The notes: generated from the letters alone by a model not told the origin. Shown: positions 1 to 8,401, counted from the first letter of the stretch. The stretch: DNA of 16,122 nucleotides from an uncultured Selenomonadaceae bacterium (GCA_937902665.1 CALELM010000023.1:1-16122); one strand, 5' to 3'. A program made the numbers and translations.

Positions 1-53
1 GCAACTGACTCTTAATCAGTAGGTTCACGGTTCGATTCCGTGGTGGGTCACCA
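1..53 (+). tRNA. tRNA-Lys (anticodon CUU), 5' part missing
   Basis: This is the 3' two thirds of a tRNA, cut by the window start. The anticodon arm is ACTGA / CTCTTAA / TCAGT, so the anticodon is CTT and it reads AAG (Lys). The T arm is CACGG / TTCGATT / CCGTG. The 3' acceptor strand GTGGGTC is followed by discriminator A and an encoded CCA. The D arm and the 5' acceptor strand lie outside the window. It is followed five bases later by tRNA-Val, so the two are probably cotranscribed. Confidence 0.93.
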
Positions 54-58
54 TTTGT

Positions 59-134
59 GGGCGATTAGCTCAGCTGGGAGAGCGCCTGCCTTACAAGCAG
101 GATGTCAGCAGTTCGATCCTGTTATCGCCCACCA
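59..134 (+). tRNA. tRNA-Val (anticodon UAC)
   Basis: This is a complete 76-base tRNA with an encoded CCA. The acceptor strands GGGCGAT and ATCGCCC pair fully. The D arm contains AGCTCAGCTGGGAGAGC. The anticodon arm is CCTGC / CTTACAA / GCAGG with anticodon TAC (reads GUA, Val). The T arm contains the canonical TTCGATC loop. It is the last tRNA of the cluster, with a terminator starting 13 bases after CCA. Confidence 0.96.
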
Positions 135-146
135 TTTGAATAGTTC

Positions 147-177
147 AGACCGCTCTTTTGGGTGGTCTTTTTCTTTT
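147..177 (+). terminator. Rho-independent terminator of the tRNA cluster
   Basis: A 9-bp stem (AGACCGCTC with GGGTGGTCT, using G-U pairs) closes a TTTT loop and is followed by a T-rich run. It ends the tRNA transcript directly before the niaR ribosome binding site. No clear separate niaR promoter is visible, so niaR may depend on read-through or on a weak promoter overlapping this region. Confidence 0.8.
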
Positions 178-190
178 GGGAGGGAATGCC

Positions 191-709
191 GTGAAAACAG
201 AAGAACGAAGGGAGAGGCTTCGGCATCGGCTGGAAATGGCAGGCAGTGCAATTAAGGGGACGGTGCTTGCTCAGGAATTTCATGTCAGTCGGCAGGTAAT
301 TGTGGGGGACCTCAATATTTTGAGGGCGCAGGGCGTGAATGTTTTTGCAACACCGCGAGGCTACTTGATTCCAAAGAAAGGACAGGAAAAGAATTCTTTG
401 CTGGCAACCTTGGTTTGCCGCCATGATGCGGAGGGCATGAAGCGGGAGCTGGAAATCATTGTCGATAACGGAGGGCATGTGAGGGATGTCGTCGTGGAGC
501 ATCCTGTTTATGGAGAGATTCGGGGAGACCTCATGCTCCGCAGCCGGCGTGATGTGAATGCTTTTCTGGAGAAGATGATGGAATCCGGTGCAAGCCCGCT
601 TCTTGCGGTGTCAGGAGGAATTCACCTGCATACCGTGGAAGTGATGGACAAGGAATCCTTGCAGGAGATTCGTGCCGGATTGGAGCAGGAGGGAATTCTT
701 ATTGAATGA
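191..709 (+). CDS. niaR: NiaR-type transcriptional repressor (HTH + 3H domain)
   Basis: The product is 172 residues from GTG at 191. An AGGGAGG-like Shine-Dalgarno lies about 7 bases upstream; in-frame starts further upstream fall inside the tRNA terminator, so GTG is preferred. The N-terminal ~60 residues form a winged helix-turn-helix (GTVLAQEFHVSRQVIVGDL region). The rest is the 3H domain, with H78, E86 and the H145-x-H147 pair matching the metal-binding His/Glu pattern known for this family. NiaR proteins of Firmicutes bind nicotinic acid and repress NAD biosynthesis and niacin uptake genes. No nad or niacin transporter gene is in the window, so its targets are elsewhere. The function comes from family knowledge, and the domain match is strong. 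Confidence 0.9.
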   Translation: MKTEERRERLRHRLEMAGSAIKGTVLAQEFHVSRQVIVGDLNILRAQGVNVFATPRGYLIPKKGQEKNSLLATLVCRHDAEGMKRELEIIVDNGGHVRDVVVEHPVYGEIRGDLMLRSRRDVNAFLEKMMESGASPLLAVSGGIHLHTVEVMDKESLQEIRAGLEQEGILIE

Positions 710-743
710 TTGGAGAAAACAAAAGATTTTTGGGGAATGATTG

Positions 744-752
744 TGGTATAAT
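744..752 (+). promoter_or_regulatory. Extended -10 promoter for the HD-domain gene
   Basis: TGGTATAAT is a perfect -10 hexamer (747-752) with the TG extension. No good -35 box is found at 16-18 bases upstream, which is tolerated in extended -10 promoters. The start site would be near 759, giving a leader of about 28 bases with the GTGAGGG ribosome binding site at 773-779. Confidence 0.6.
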
Positions 753-786
753 AGTGTAGTTACCTGTTTTAAGTGAGGGTTGTGCT

Positions 787-1569
787 ATGAGGGAATTGCT
801 GGAGGAAATGCATGCTTGGATGTCCGCATATATGAAATCCTTTTACACGGAGGATGCGGAAGTCCAGAATGGAATCGAGAAAAAGGAAAAGCATACGGAA
901 ATCGTGATGTGTCATTGCATGGATTTAGCAAGGGATTTGAAGCTTTCGGAGCATGATTGCCAGCTTGCCGAAATGATAGGGCTGTTTCATGACGTGGGCA
1001 GGTTTCGGCAATATACAATCTATCGGACGTTCAATGATGCTTTGTCGGAGGATCATGCAGAGCTTGGGCTGAAGGTGCTGTCAGAGCAATCCTTTGTGGA
1101 TAAGTTGCCTGCGGAGGACAAGGAGATTCTTTATTTTGCAATCAGCAACCACAACAAGAAGGAGATTACACCGACAGAGGATGAGAGCAAGCTTCTCTTG
1201 GCAAGGATCATTCGGGATGCGGACAAGCTCGATATCTATCGGGTACTGGAGCCGTTTTTGACTGGTGACACGATGGAAAAAGCACCGAATTTTATTCAAG
1301 GGATTGCAGGGCAGGAAATCAGTCCGGACTTCATGGAGCTTTTTGCGGCTGGGCAGCAGGCGGATTACCATCGGATTCGTACGCATGGCGACCGCAAGCT
1401 GGTGCGGCTTTTGTGGGTGTACGATATTTCCTTTGCGTGGACCATGCAGCGTATTGTGGAAAAGGGCTATTTGGACAAGATTATAGCGTCCCTTTCTCCT
1501 GTCAATGAGAAGCTGCAAATGGGGATTGACAAGCTTTGGGAACATGTGCGCCGGAAATGCTCAGAATAG
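787..1569 (+). CDS. HD-domain metal-dependent phosphohydrolase
   Basis: This is a 260-residue soluble protein with the HD superfamily metal ligands in order: H36 (KEKHTE), the H68-D69 pair (LFHDVGRF), H90 (EDHAELG), H122 (SNHNKK) and D144 (IRDADKLD). HD proteins hydrolyse phosphate esters, often nucleotides or cyclic nucleotides. The substrate cannot be told from the sequence. It has its own extended -10 promoter and a GTGAGGG Shine-Dalgarno 7 bases before ATG. The gene ends 41 bases before glnS with no terminator between, so the two are probably cotranscribed. There is no signal peptide or fused signalling domain. Confidence 0.85.
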   Translation: MRELLEEMHAWMSAYMKSFYTEDAEVQNGIEKKEKHTEIVMCHCMDLARDLKLSEHDCQLAEMIGLFHDVGRFRQYTIYRTFNDALSEDHAELGLKVLSEQSFVDKLPAEDKEILYFAISNHNKKEITPTEDESKLLLARIIRDADKLDIYRVLEPFLTGDTMEKAPNFIQGIAGQEISPDFMELFAAGQQADYHRIRTHGDRKLVRLLWVYDISFAWTMQRIVEKGYLDKIIASLSPVNEKLQMGIDKLWEHVRRKCSE

Positions 1570-1610
1570 GTATTTATTAAATAGATAGCAGATAGAGGGG
1601 AGAAGCATAT

Positions 1611-3287
1611 ATGGCAGAAATAATGCCGAGCTCCAATTTCGTTCAGAATGCGATTGAGGATGATTTGAAAAATGGAAAATATACAGAAGGAATCCATACG
1701 AGGTTTCCGCCCGAGCCAAACGGGTATCTCCATATTGGACATGCAAAGTCCATTTGCCTGAATTTTGGCTTGGCAGAGAGAAATCATGGCCTTTGCAACC
1801 TTCGTTTCGATGATACAAATCCATCGAAGGAGGATACGGAATTTGTGGATTCCATACAGGAGGACATTCACTGGCTGGGCTTTCAGTGGGATGACCGCAA
1901 GTTCTATGCTTCGGATTACTTTGAAAAGCTTTACGGTTATGCAGTGGAGCTTGTCAAGAAGGGGCTTGCCTATGTGGATGATCAGTCGGCAGAGGAGATT
2001 AAGGCACATCGAGGCACTTTGACGGAAGCCGGCGATGAAAGCCCGTTTCGCAACCGAAGCGTGGAGGAGAATCTTGACCTTTTTGCCCGCATGAGGGCTG
2101 GCGAATTTGCCGATGGGGAAAAGGTTTTGCGCGCGAAAATAGATATGGCTTCCCCGAACATGGTCATGCGTGATACGGTCATTTACCGTATTGCCCATGC
2201 AAACCATCATCGCACGGGTAATGCGTGGTGCATTTATCCGATGTATGATTTTGCGCATCCTCTTTCGGATGCAATCGAGGGAATTACGCATTCCGTCTGC
2301 ACATTGGAGTTTGAGGAGCATCGCCCGTTCTATGACTGGCTGCTTGAAAATCTTGGTTTTGATGTCATGACACGCCCTCGCCAGATTGAGTTTGCAAGGC
2401 TGAATTTGACCAATACAATCACGAGCAAGCGGAAATTGCGTGAGCTGGTGGAAGGAAACTATGTGCGGGGATGGGACGATCCCCGCATGCCGACGATTTC
2501 CGGCTTGCGCCGCCGTGGCTATACACCTGCCTCTATTCGCAGTTTTTGCGAGGAAATCGGCGTGGCAAAGGGAAACAGCCTCGTGGATGTTGCCATGCTG
2601 GAGCATTGCGTTCGGGATGACTTGAACAAGAATGCGGATCGAGTGATGGCAGTGCTGTCGCCTCTCAAGGTTGTCTTGACAAATTATCCGGAGGGCAAGG
2701 AAGAATACCTGCTTGCTGAGAATAACCCTATGCACGGGGGCTGCCGTTTTGTCCCGTTCTCTCGCGAGATTTACATTGAGCAAGAGGACTTCATGGAGGA
2801 TGCACCAAAGAAGTTTTTCCGCTTGAAGCCGGGCGGTGAGGTTCGCCTGAAGCATGCTTATATCATCAAGTGCGAGGAAGTCATAAAGGATGCGGCAGGA
2901 AATGTAGTGGAGCTTCGCTGTACCTGCGATATGGATTCCAAGTCGGGCGGCGCTACGGCAAATCGAAAAATCAAGGGAACGATTCACTGGGTAGAGGCAA
3001 AGACGGCATTGAAAGCAGAGGTTCGCATGTATGACTATTTGCTGGAAACGGACGAGAACGGAAATGTGCCTGAAAACTATCTGGAGGCACTCAACAAGGA
3101 TTCTCTCCAAGTGATTGAGGAGGCATTGATTGAGCCAAGCGTGAAGCTGGTAGCAAGGGGAACGCACTACCAGTTCCTGCGGAAAGGCTATTTTGTGGTG
3201 GATGCGGATACGACACCTGACAAGCTGGTCTTCAATCGAGTAGTTGGCCTTCGCGATTCTTGGGCAAAGGCTGCAAAGAAGGACTGA
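1611..3287 (+). CDS. glnS: Glutaminyl-tRNA synthetase
   Basis: This is a class I aminoacyl-tRNA synthetase that charges tRNA-Gln directly with glutamine and ATP. At 558 residues it has the usual bacterial GlnRS length. The Rossmann core carries RFPPEPNGYLHIGHAKSI (HIGH at 41-44) and the second signature as TSKRK at 271-275, where many relatives have MSKRK. The sequence LRFDDTNP, the tRNA-contacting segment and the two C-terminal anticodon-binding beta barrels follow (about 340-558, including the FRLKPGGEVRLKHAY stretch). A GAGGGGAG ribosome binding site lies 8 bases before ATG. GlnRS is patchily distributed in Firmicutes, so its presence hints at the lineage. A small unknown gene begins 8 bases after its stop. 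Confidence 0.97.
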   Translation: MAEIMPSSNFVQNAIEDDLKNGKYTEGIHTRFPPEPNGYLHIGHAKSICLNFGLAERNHGLCNLRFDDTNPSKEDTEFVDSIQEDIHWLGFQWDDRKFYASDYFEKLYGYAVELVKKGLAYVDDQSAEEIKAHRGTLTEAGDESPFRNRSVEENLDLFARMRAGEFADGEKVLRAKIDMASPNMVMRDTVIYRIAHANHHRTGNAWCIYPMYDFAHPLSDAIEGITHSVCTLEFEEHRPFYDWLLENLGFDVMTRPRQIEFARLNLTNTITSKRKLRELVEGNYVRGWDDPRMPTISGLRRRGYTPASIRSFCEEIGVAKGNSLVDVAMLEHCVRDDLNKNADRVMAVLSPLKVVLTNYPEGKEEYLLAENNPMHGGCRFVPFSREIYIEQEDFMEDAPKKFFRLKPGGEVRLKHAYIIKCEEVIKDAAGNVVELRCTCDMDSKSGGATANRKIKGTIHWVEAKTALKAEVRMYDYLLETDENGNVPENYLEALNKDSLQVIEEALIEPSVKLVARGTHYQFLRKGYFVVDADTTPDKLVFNRVVGLRDSWAKAAKKD

Positions 3288-3295
3288 GGTGCCGT

Positions 3296-3634
3296 ATGTC
3301 GAAGATGATGAAGAAGGCAAAGGCGGCACAGACGGCAAAAATACCTCGGGGGCTTTCTGACAAGGATATGCTTGCGGGATTTGTCGAGGAGGAGTCCTTG
3401 GAGGAAAAGCTTCTGGCGGCAGAAAAGGCGGCGGAGAAACGAAGGAAGGAAGAAGCTGCGGCAGAGCCTCCCATGAATCTTGCGAGAGCCGGCCTGACTC
3501 CCGATATCATGGACAGGCTTGGCAAGGAGCTTTTGCAGCTAAAGATGGAGCTGTATCGCGAGGACATCAAGAGCTACACCATGCAAATCAAGCGAGAGGG
3601 AAAAAACATTATACTTTCTCCCAAAGCACGATAG
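3296..3634 (+). CDS. Small charged protein of unknown function
   Basis: I do not recognise this 112-residue protein. It begins MSKMMKKAKAAQTAKIPRG, then has an acidic stretch, then an Ala/Lys/Glu-rich segment (about 40-62) likely to be a continuous helix or coiled coil. A C-terminal half of about 45 residues looks globular (LTPDIMDRLGKELLQLKMEL, then a basic end). ATG at 3296 is chosen because it lies 8 bases after the glnS stop with AGGT just upstream; upstream in-frame starts would overlap glnS. It has no signal peptide, membrane segment or cysteines. Tight coupling to glnS suggests cotranscription. No function is claimed. Confidence 0.7.
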   Translation: MSKMMKKAKAAQTAKIPRGLSDKDMLAGFVEEESLEEKLLAAEKAAEKRRKEEAAAEPPMNLARAGLTPDIMDRLGKELLQLKMELYREDIKSYTMQIKREGKNIILSPKAR

Positions 3635-3686
3635 CGTGCGGACTTCTTAGAACATTGAAAATTAAAAAGGTAAAGGAGTGATATTT

Positions 3687-4967
3687 TTGAGCAGTACAAC
3701 GATAGCTGTCATTATTTTTGTGGCGGCGTATGCGCTTATTATTTCCGAGAAAGTTCATCGTACCATCGTTGGTATTTTCGGAGCCATGCTGATGATACTG
3801 TTTGGTATCATCACGCAGGAAACGGCAATCCATCATATTGACTTCAATACGCTTGGGCTTTTGATGGGAATGATGATTATCGTAAATATCACGAGTGAGA
3901 CAGGATTGTTTAATTTTTTGGCAATTTGGGCGGCAAAGAAGGTCAAGGCACAGCCAGTTGCTCTTCTTCTTGCACTTTCTGCGATTACGGCAGTATGCTC
4001 GGCGCTCTTGGATAACGTGACGACCGTGCTTTTGACTGTGCCGATTACGTTCAGCATTACCCAGCAGCTCAAGGTGGATGTCAAGCCATTCCTGATATCC
4101 CAGATTTTGTCGTCCAACATCGGTGGAACGGCTACATTGATAGGGGATCCGCCGAATATCATGATTGGCAGTGCCGTAGGGCTTTCCTTCATGGATTTTG
4201 TTGTGAATCTGACAGCAATCTGTATCTTGATTTTCTTCGTTGTGGAAGGGTTGCTGATTTTAATTTATGGGAAAAAGCTGCATACCCAGCAGGATCTTCA
4301 GGACAAGGTAATGCGTCTCAATGAAAAGAGCCAGATTACAGATCCGGCACTTTTGAAGAAATGCCTGTTTGTTATTTTCTGCACGATTTCCTTGTTTGTG
4401 CTTCACAGCACGCTTCACTTGGAAACGGCAACGGCGGCACTTTCCGGTGCAGGGCTTTTGCTCCTCATCACCTACACGAGCAACGAGCATATGATTGCAA
4501 AGGTTTTGAGCAAGGTGGAGTGGCTGGCTATTTTCTTCTTTGCAGGGCTTTTTGTGCTGGTTGGCGCACTTGTGGAAACAGGAGTAATCAAAATGCTTGC
4601 GGCAGAGGCTATCCAGCTGACGAATGGGAATGTGGAAGCAACGGCGATGCTGATTCTTTGGATGAGTGCTTATGCATCGGCGTTCATTGATAATATACCG
4701 TTCGTTGCAACGCTGATTCCGTTGATTCAGGATATGGGGCAGATGGGACTTTCCAATCTCGATCCGATGTGGTGGTCGTTGGCATTGGGAGCTTGCCTTG
4801 GCGGAAATGGTACGCTGATTGGTGCAAGTGCCAATGTTGTGGTTGCTTCCATGGCAGCACAGCGAGGGCAGGCGATTTCCTTTATTGAGTTTATGAAGAT
4901 TGCGCTCCCGATTATGACATTGACGATTGTGATCAGCAGTGTTTATGTTTGGCTGAGATATCTTTAA
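3687..4967 (+). CDS. ArsB/NhaD/CitM-superfamily membrane transporter
   Basis: This integral membrane protein has about 426 residues and 10-12 hydrophobic helices. It shows the duplicated signature of the ion transporter superfamily. DNVTTVLLTVPI (109-120) and GGTATLIGDPPN (about 146-157) in the first half are mirrored by DNIPFVATLIPL and GGNGTLIGASAN in the second half. These paired re-entrant loops form the substrate site in the family. The substrate could be arsenite, sodium/proton, a dicarboxylate or another anion and cannot be decided here; there is no neighbouring arsR or arsC. The start is taken as TTG at 3687, because AAGGAG (3673-3678) then lies 8 bases upstream; the in-frame GTG at 3678 overlaps that Shine-Dalgarno. 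It probably ends the niaR-side transcription block. Confidence 0.88.
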   Translation: MSSTTIAVIIFVAAYALIISEKVHRTIVGIFGAMLMILFGIITQETAIHHIDFNTLGLLMGMMIIVNITSETGLFNFLAIWAAKKVKAQPVALLLALSAITAVCSALLDNVTTVLLTVPITFSITQQLKVDVKPFLISQILSSNIGGTATLIGDPPNIMIGSAVGLSFMDFVVNLTAICILIFFVVEGLLILIYGKKLHTQQDLQDKVMRLNEKSQITDPALLKKCLFVIFCTISLFVLHSTLHLETATAALSGAGLLLLITYTSNEHMIAKVLSKVEWLAIFFFAGLFVLVGALVETGVIKMLAAEAIQLTNGNVEATAMLILWMSAYASAFIDNIPFVATLIPLIQDMGQMGLSNLDPMWWSLALGACLGGNGTLIGASANVVVASMAAQRGQAISFIEFMKIALPIMTLTIVISSVYVWLRYL

Positions 4968-4980
4968 TAGGATTTTATGC

Positions 4981-5022
4981 AAGAGGTGCAGGGATGATGT
5001 CTGCACCTCTTTGTGTTTTTTT
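4981..5022 (+). terminator. Rho-independent terminator after the transporter gene
   Basis: A perfect 11-bp stem (AAGAGGTGCAG with CTGCACCTCTT) with a 9-base loop is followed by TGTG and seven T residues. The terminator starts 13 bases after the transporter stop. Confidence 0.92.
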
Positions 5023-5195
5023 CAAAAAAGTACAGAATTCATGAGAAATTTATTTTTTATAGGAAAATGTTTTTGTTTTGGGAGGGATTTTGGCAATTCG
5101 TATCGAATAAAGTGATAAGTAGGAGCAGTGTTGTGCCTTGCATTGGTTTGCGTGCAAGTGATTTTTAATTTACATGGAGAAGCGGGTGAGTTTTT

Positions 5196-6059
5196 GTGGA
5201 GAAAGTCAGAGTTATGGTTGTCGATGATTCCAAGATTAGTCGTGCGATTATTCAGGGACATTTGGCAAAAACCAATTTCGAGGTATGTGTGGAGGCGAAG
5301 AATGCGGCAGAGGCCGTTGCCTTGTTCAACGAAACGAGACCTTCTATTATTACGATGGACATGAATTTGCCGGACGCAGATGGCATTGAGTGCAGCCGCA
5401 GGATTCATGCGATTGACCCGAGCGTGAAGATTGTCATGATTAGTGCAATGAAGGATGCAAGCCTTGTGGCTGCGGGACGGGAGGCCGGAATCAGCGCATT
5501 CCTCCAGAAGCCGGTTACGACCAATGAGCTGATTGATACGATGATGATTCTTTGCCAGAGCATGGTTGGAAAGGTGGCAGTGCTTCGGGAGTCGTATGCC
5601 AAGGCTTTTGTTCGTGCCTTTCAGCAAGGACTGTTCAGCTTGATTGGCGTGAACAGCGAAGTGAGCTTGGAGCAGGATGAGCGCCGATTCCTTGAGGTCA
5701 GCGGTGTCGCTGTCATCATTGGGCTTACTGGCATGCCGAGCGGACGGGCGATTGTTTACATGAATGAGGATACGATGCGGAAGTTTGCAGGCATCATCCT
5801 GCAGCTGGAAGATACATCCTCGTTGGAGGACGAGGATGCCGGGGATTCCGTAGAGGAGGCGGCAAACATTATTGTTGGTCGTGGCGTATCGAACATCAAT
5901 GATGTGTTTAAGGATAAGGAAATGCGTATTACTCCACCCGGAACAATTTGTGGCACGAATATTCGTATTGCAAGTCCTAAACTTACAACGTTCCGCATTA
6001 CGGCAGAAACGAAAATCGGGACGATGTACATGAACGTAGGATTTGCGGAAGGAGAGTGA
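5196..6059 (+). CDS. Response regulator: CheY-like receiver fused to a CheX-like phosphatase domain
   Basis: The product is 287 residues from GTG at 5196, with GGGTGAG 6-7 bases upstream. Residues 1-120 form a receiver domain with acidic pair D10/D11, phospho-acceptor D55 (TMDMNLPD), switch Ser S83 and invariant K105 (QKPVT). Residues 130-287 resemble CheX/CheC. They include E221-x-x-N224 (VEEAANIIVG), the Glu/Asn pair that dephosphorylates CheY-P in this family. The fusion could therefore switch off its own or another receiver's phosphoryl group. A stand-alone CheX starts 4 bases after its stop, so the two form an operon. The 173 bases upstream hold no riboswitch or sigma-28 promoter that I can recognise. 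Confidence 0.88.
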   Translation: MEKVRVMVVDDSKISRAIIQGHLAKTNFEVCVEAKNAAEAVALFNETRPSIITMDMNLPDADGIECSRRIHAIDPSVKIVMISAMKDASLVAAGREAGISAFLQKPVTTNELIDTMMILCQSMVGKVAVLRESYAKAFVRAFQQGLFSLIGVNSEVSLEQDERRFLEVSGVAVIIGLTGMPSGRAIVYMNEDTMRKFAGIILQLEDTSSLEDEDAGDSVEEAANIIVGRGVSNINDVFKDKEMRITPPGTICGTNIRIASPKLTTFRITAETKIGTMYMNVGFAEGE

Positions 6060-6063
6060 TACG

Positions 6064-6528
6064 ATGGATGCAAAGTTGGTAAACCCTTTCGTAGATGCGT
6101 TTGTCGGCGTTATGCCACAGATGGGATTTCAGGAACCCAAGAGAGCAAAGCTCTATGTGAGGAGTCAGAATGCAGTCAGCCGTGGAGTTTCTGTAATTGT
6201 TGGATTTACGAAACAGATTCGCGGGAACGTAGTATATAACATGTCGCTGGAAACAGCAAAATATATCGCTTCCACCATGATGATGGGAATGCCGGTAGCG
6301 GAGCTGGATGCGATGGCGCAGAGCGCAATTTCCGAGATGTCGAACATGCTGACAGCGAATGCAGCAACAAATTTGACGGGCATGGGCTATGAGGTGGACA
6401 TCTCAACGCCAAGCCTTTCGATTGGCGACCATTTTCAAATCAAGATCAGCGATTCGCAATATCTGACAGTGGAGATGGATTTGGGTGGTCATATTGTGGA
6501 GCTTGATATTGCAGTAGAACAGCAGTAG
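6064..6528 (+). CDS. cheX: CheX-like chemotaxis phosphatase
   Basis: This 154-residue single-domain protein is of CheX type. The catalytic signature is E91-x-x-N94 in AISEMSNMLTANA. The central beta-strands are GVSVIVGFTKQIRGNVVY, and the C-terminal hydrophobic strands close the fold. CheX proteins are cytoplasmic and hydrolyse the phosphoryl group of CheY-P, resetting flagellar signalling. ATG at 6064 is chosen because GGAGAG lies about 8 bases upstream; an earlier in-frame ATG at 6043 lies inside the previous gene. It is cotranscribed with the receiver-CheX fusion, a likely partner or paralogue. The operon ends at the long hairpin downstream. Confidence 0.88.
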   Translation: MDAKLVNPFVDAFVGVMPQMGFQEPKRAKLYVRSQNAVSRGVSVIVGFTKQIRGNVVYNMSLETAKYIASTMMMGMPVAELDAMAQSAISEMSNMLTANAATNLTGMGYEVDISTPSLSIGDHFQIKISDSQYLTVEMDLGGHIVELDIAVEQQ

Positions 6529-6551
6529 GGATTGCTTGTTTCTGAAAAGTT

Positions 6552-6597
6552 AAAGGGTGCTGTGAAAAATGATGCGTCATTTTTCACAGCACCCTTT
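6552..6597. terminator. Bidirectional terminator between cheX and hydA
   Basis: A perfect 21-bp inverted repeat is centred on TGCG (arms 6552-6572 and 6577-6597). Its outer A/T pairs supply a U-rich end on both strands. It sits between convergent genes, 24 bases after the cheX stop and 44 bases beyond the hydA stop, so it can serve both transcripts. Confidence 0.9.
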
Positions 6598-6640
6598 TAT
6601 GCTAAAAAGAGAGAAGCATGAAAAAATATGGAATGGCAAG

Positions 6641-8401
6641 TTAGGTTTCATCAAAATTGTAGGGACATTCTACCTTCTTGTAAGTGGTATGGAGAAGCTC
6701 GTGAGCCTTCTCGCTCAGTGGGTGGTCGAGAAATTCCTTGTACAGCTCGATGATTTCCGGATTTTCATGCGACTTGCGCAATGGCAGGCTGCGGTCAATT
6801 TTATAGAGGGCTTCCATGCGTTTTTTCTTGATGGCGTTGGTTGTGCCGATAGGCTGGCCGCCACCGCCGATGCAGCCGCCAGGGCATGCCATGATTTCAA
6901 TGAAGTCATAGGGGGAAGTGCCCGCTTTGACTTGTTCCATCAGTCGGCGGGCATTTTTGAGGGAATGGGCAATGGCAACTTTCAATTTGCGGCTGCCTAG
7001 GTCGATTTCAGCTTCCTTGATTCCGTCAAAGCCTCGAACCTGCTCAAATTCAAGGCGTTCGAGCGTTTTTCCTGTCAGTTTTTCATAAACTGTTCGGAGT
7101 GCGGCTTCCATGACACCTCCTGTTGTGCCGAAAATTGCTGCGGCACCGCTTCCCGTTCCAAGAGGGCTGTCAAAATTGCTTTCCTGCAGGTTTCGGAAGG
7201 AAATTCCTACATATTTGATGAGCTTGATGAGTTCTCTTGTCGTGAGAACAATGTCAACGTCCCGCATGCCGTTTCGTCCCATTTCCGGACGGGCGGCTTC
7301 GTATTTTTTTGCGGTGCATGGCATGATGGCAACTGTTACGATGTCTTTTGCGTCTATGCCTGCCTTTTGGGGATAGTAGGTCTTGGAAATTGCGCCAAAC
7401 ATGCTCATTGGGGATTTTGCCGAGGAGAGATGCTCCGTGAAGTCCCCAAAATGCTTTTCGAGGAAGTTGACCCAGCCCGGACTGCATGAGGTAATCATGG
7501 GGAGCATTTTGCCATTCTCCAGCCGCTGCAGGAATTCTGAGCCTTCTTCCATGATGGTGAGGTCGGCACTGAAATTCGTGTCGAATACCTTGTCAAAGCC
7601 GAGAAGCCGAAGGGCTGTGACCATTTTTCCCGTGACGATATCGCCGGGTTCCATGCCAAAGGCGTCTCCTAAGGCAACACGGACAGAGGGCGCAACCTGC
7701 ACGATGACATGCTTCTTTGGATTTTGCAAGGCATCGAGCACGGCATCGGTGTCATCCTTTTCCACGATAGCGCCCGTGGGGCATACAAGGCTGCATTGAC
7801 CGCAGAGTACGCAGTCGGTAAGTTCCATTGGCTTGTCGAAGGCAGTCGTTACTGTGATATCGGAGGAACGGTGAGCATAAGTCAGGGCGGCAATTCCCTG
7901 CGCATCTTTGCAGGCACGAATGCAACGCCCGCAACGAATGCATTTGGACGGATCGCGCACGATGCTCGGATTGGTCGTGATGCGGGGACTTTCCTTGACT
8001 ACGCTGGGAAGATGCGATTCCAGAATATTGAAGCGGCTGCAAAGACGTTGCAAATCGCAGTTCTGGTTTCTGGGGCAGCTCAGGCAATCCTTATGGTGGT
8101 TTGCCAGCATGAGCTGCAGAATGGCGACCTGCGTGTCACGGACGATGGGCGTGTCCGTGTGAACCTCCATGCCCTCCCAAACTTCTGTGGAGCAGGCGGC
8201 AAGCAGTCGCCGTTTTCCCGTAACCTCGACGGAACAAAGACGGCAATGCGCCTTGATGCGCTGGTCCTCATGATAGCAAAGATGAGGGATATCAATGCCA
8301 AGCTTTTTCGCTGCCTGCATGATTTTTGTTCCCTTGGGAACTTCAAGGGGGATGTTATTGATGGTCAGGCGGACCATTGGCTGTTCCTGTGCTTCAGACA
8401 T
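6641..8401 (-). CDS. hydA: [FeFe] hydrogenase catalytic subunit (HydA of a trimeric NAD-linked enzyme)
   Basis: The product is 586 residues and catalyses H2 formation or oxidation in the cytoplasm. Domains run in this order: plant-type [2Fe-2S] ferredoxin (C42, C53, C56, C70); His-Cys [4Fe-4S] site (H102, C106, C109, C115); two bacterial [4Fe-4S] sites (C154/157/160/164 and C197/200/203/207); then the H-cluster domain. The H-cluster motifs are L1 TSCSPGW (304-310; Ser where many enzymes have a second Cys), L2 MPCTAKKYEA (about 360) and L3 MACPGGCIGGGGQP (504-517). A small-subunit-like tail follows. ATG at 8401 is preferred: GGAGGT sits 7 bases upstream inside the end of hydB, and hydA overlaps hydB by 8 bases, indicating translational coupling. 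The maturation genes hydE, hydF and hydG are not in the window. Confidence 0.95.
   Translation of the reverse strand: MSEAQEQPMVRLTINNIPLEVPKGTKIMQAAKKLGIDIPHLCYHEDQRIKAHCRLCSVEVTGKRRLLAACSTEVWEGMEVHTDTPIVRDTQVAILQLMLANHHKDCLSCPRNQNCDLQRLCSRFNILESHLPSVVKESPRITTNPSIVRDPSKCIRCGRCIRACKDAQGIAALTYAHRSSDITVTTAFDKPMELTDCVLCGQCSLVCPTGAIVEKDDTDAVLDALQNPKKHVIVQVAPSVRVALGDAFGMEPGDIVTGKMVTALRLLGFDKVFDTNFSADLTIMEEGSEFLQRLENGKMLPMITSCSPGWVNFLEKHFGDFTEHLSSAKSPMSMFGAISKTYYPQKAGIDAKDIVTVAIMPCTAKKYEAARPEMGRNGMRDVDIVLTTRELIKLIKYVGISFRNLQESNFDSPLGTGSGAAAIFGTTGGVMEAALRTVYEKLTGKTLERLEFEQVRGFDGIKEAEIDLGSRKLKVAIAHSLKNARRLMEQVKAGTSPYDFIEIMACPGGCIGGGGQPIGTTNAIKKKRMEALYKIDRSLPLRKSHENPEIIELYKEFLDHPLSEKAHELLHTTYKKVECPYNFDET

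Noticed and set aside
40..255. Open frame running across the tRNA genes and the start of niaR
   Set aside because: It overlaps tRNA-Val and the terminator, and its product has no coding signature.
1467..3338. A 623-codon open frame on the minus strand opposite glnS
   Set aside because: It is antisense to a clear glutaminyl-tRNA synthetase, its translation has no recognisable domain, and long antisense frames are common opposite well-coded genes.
3626..3639. Terminator after the small glnS-linked gene
   Set aside because: It is only a 5-bp hairpin (GCACG/CGTGC) and no T run follows.
5023..5195. Riboswitch or flagellar sigma promoter upstream of the receiver-CheX gene
   Set aside because: I could not find a conserved riboswitch core or a TAAA...CCGATA-type promoter; only weak, AT-rich matches were present.
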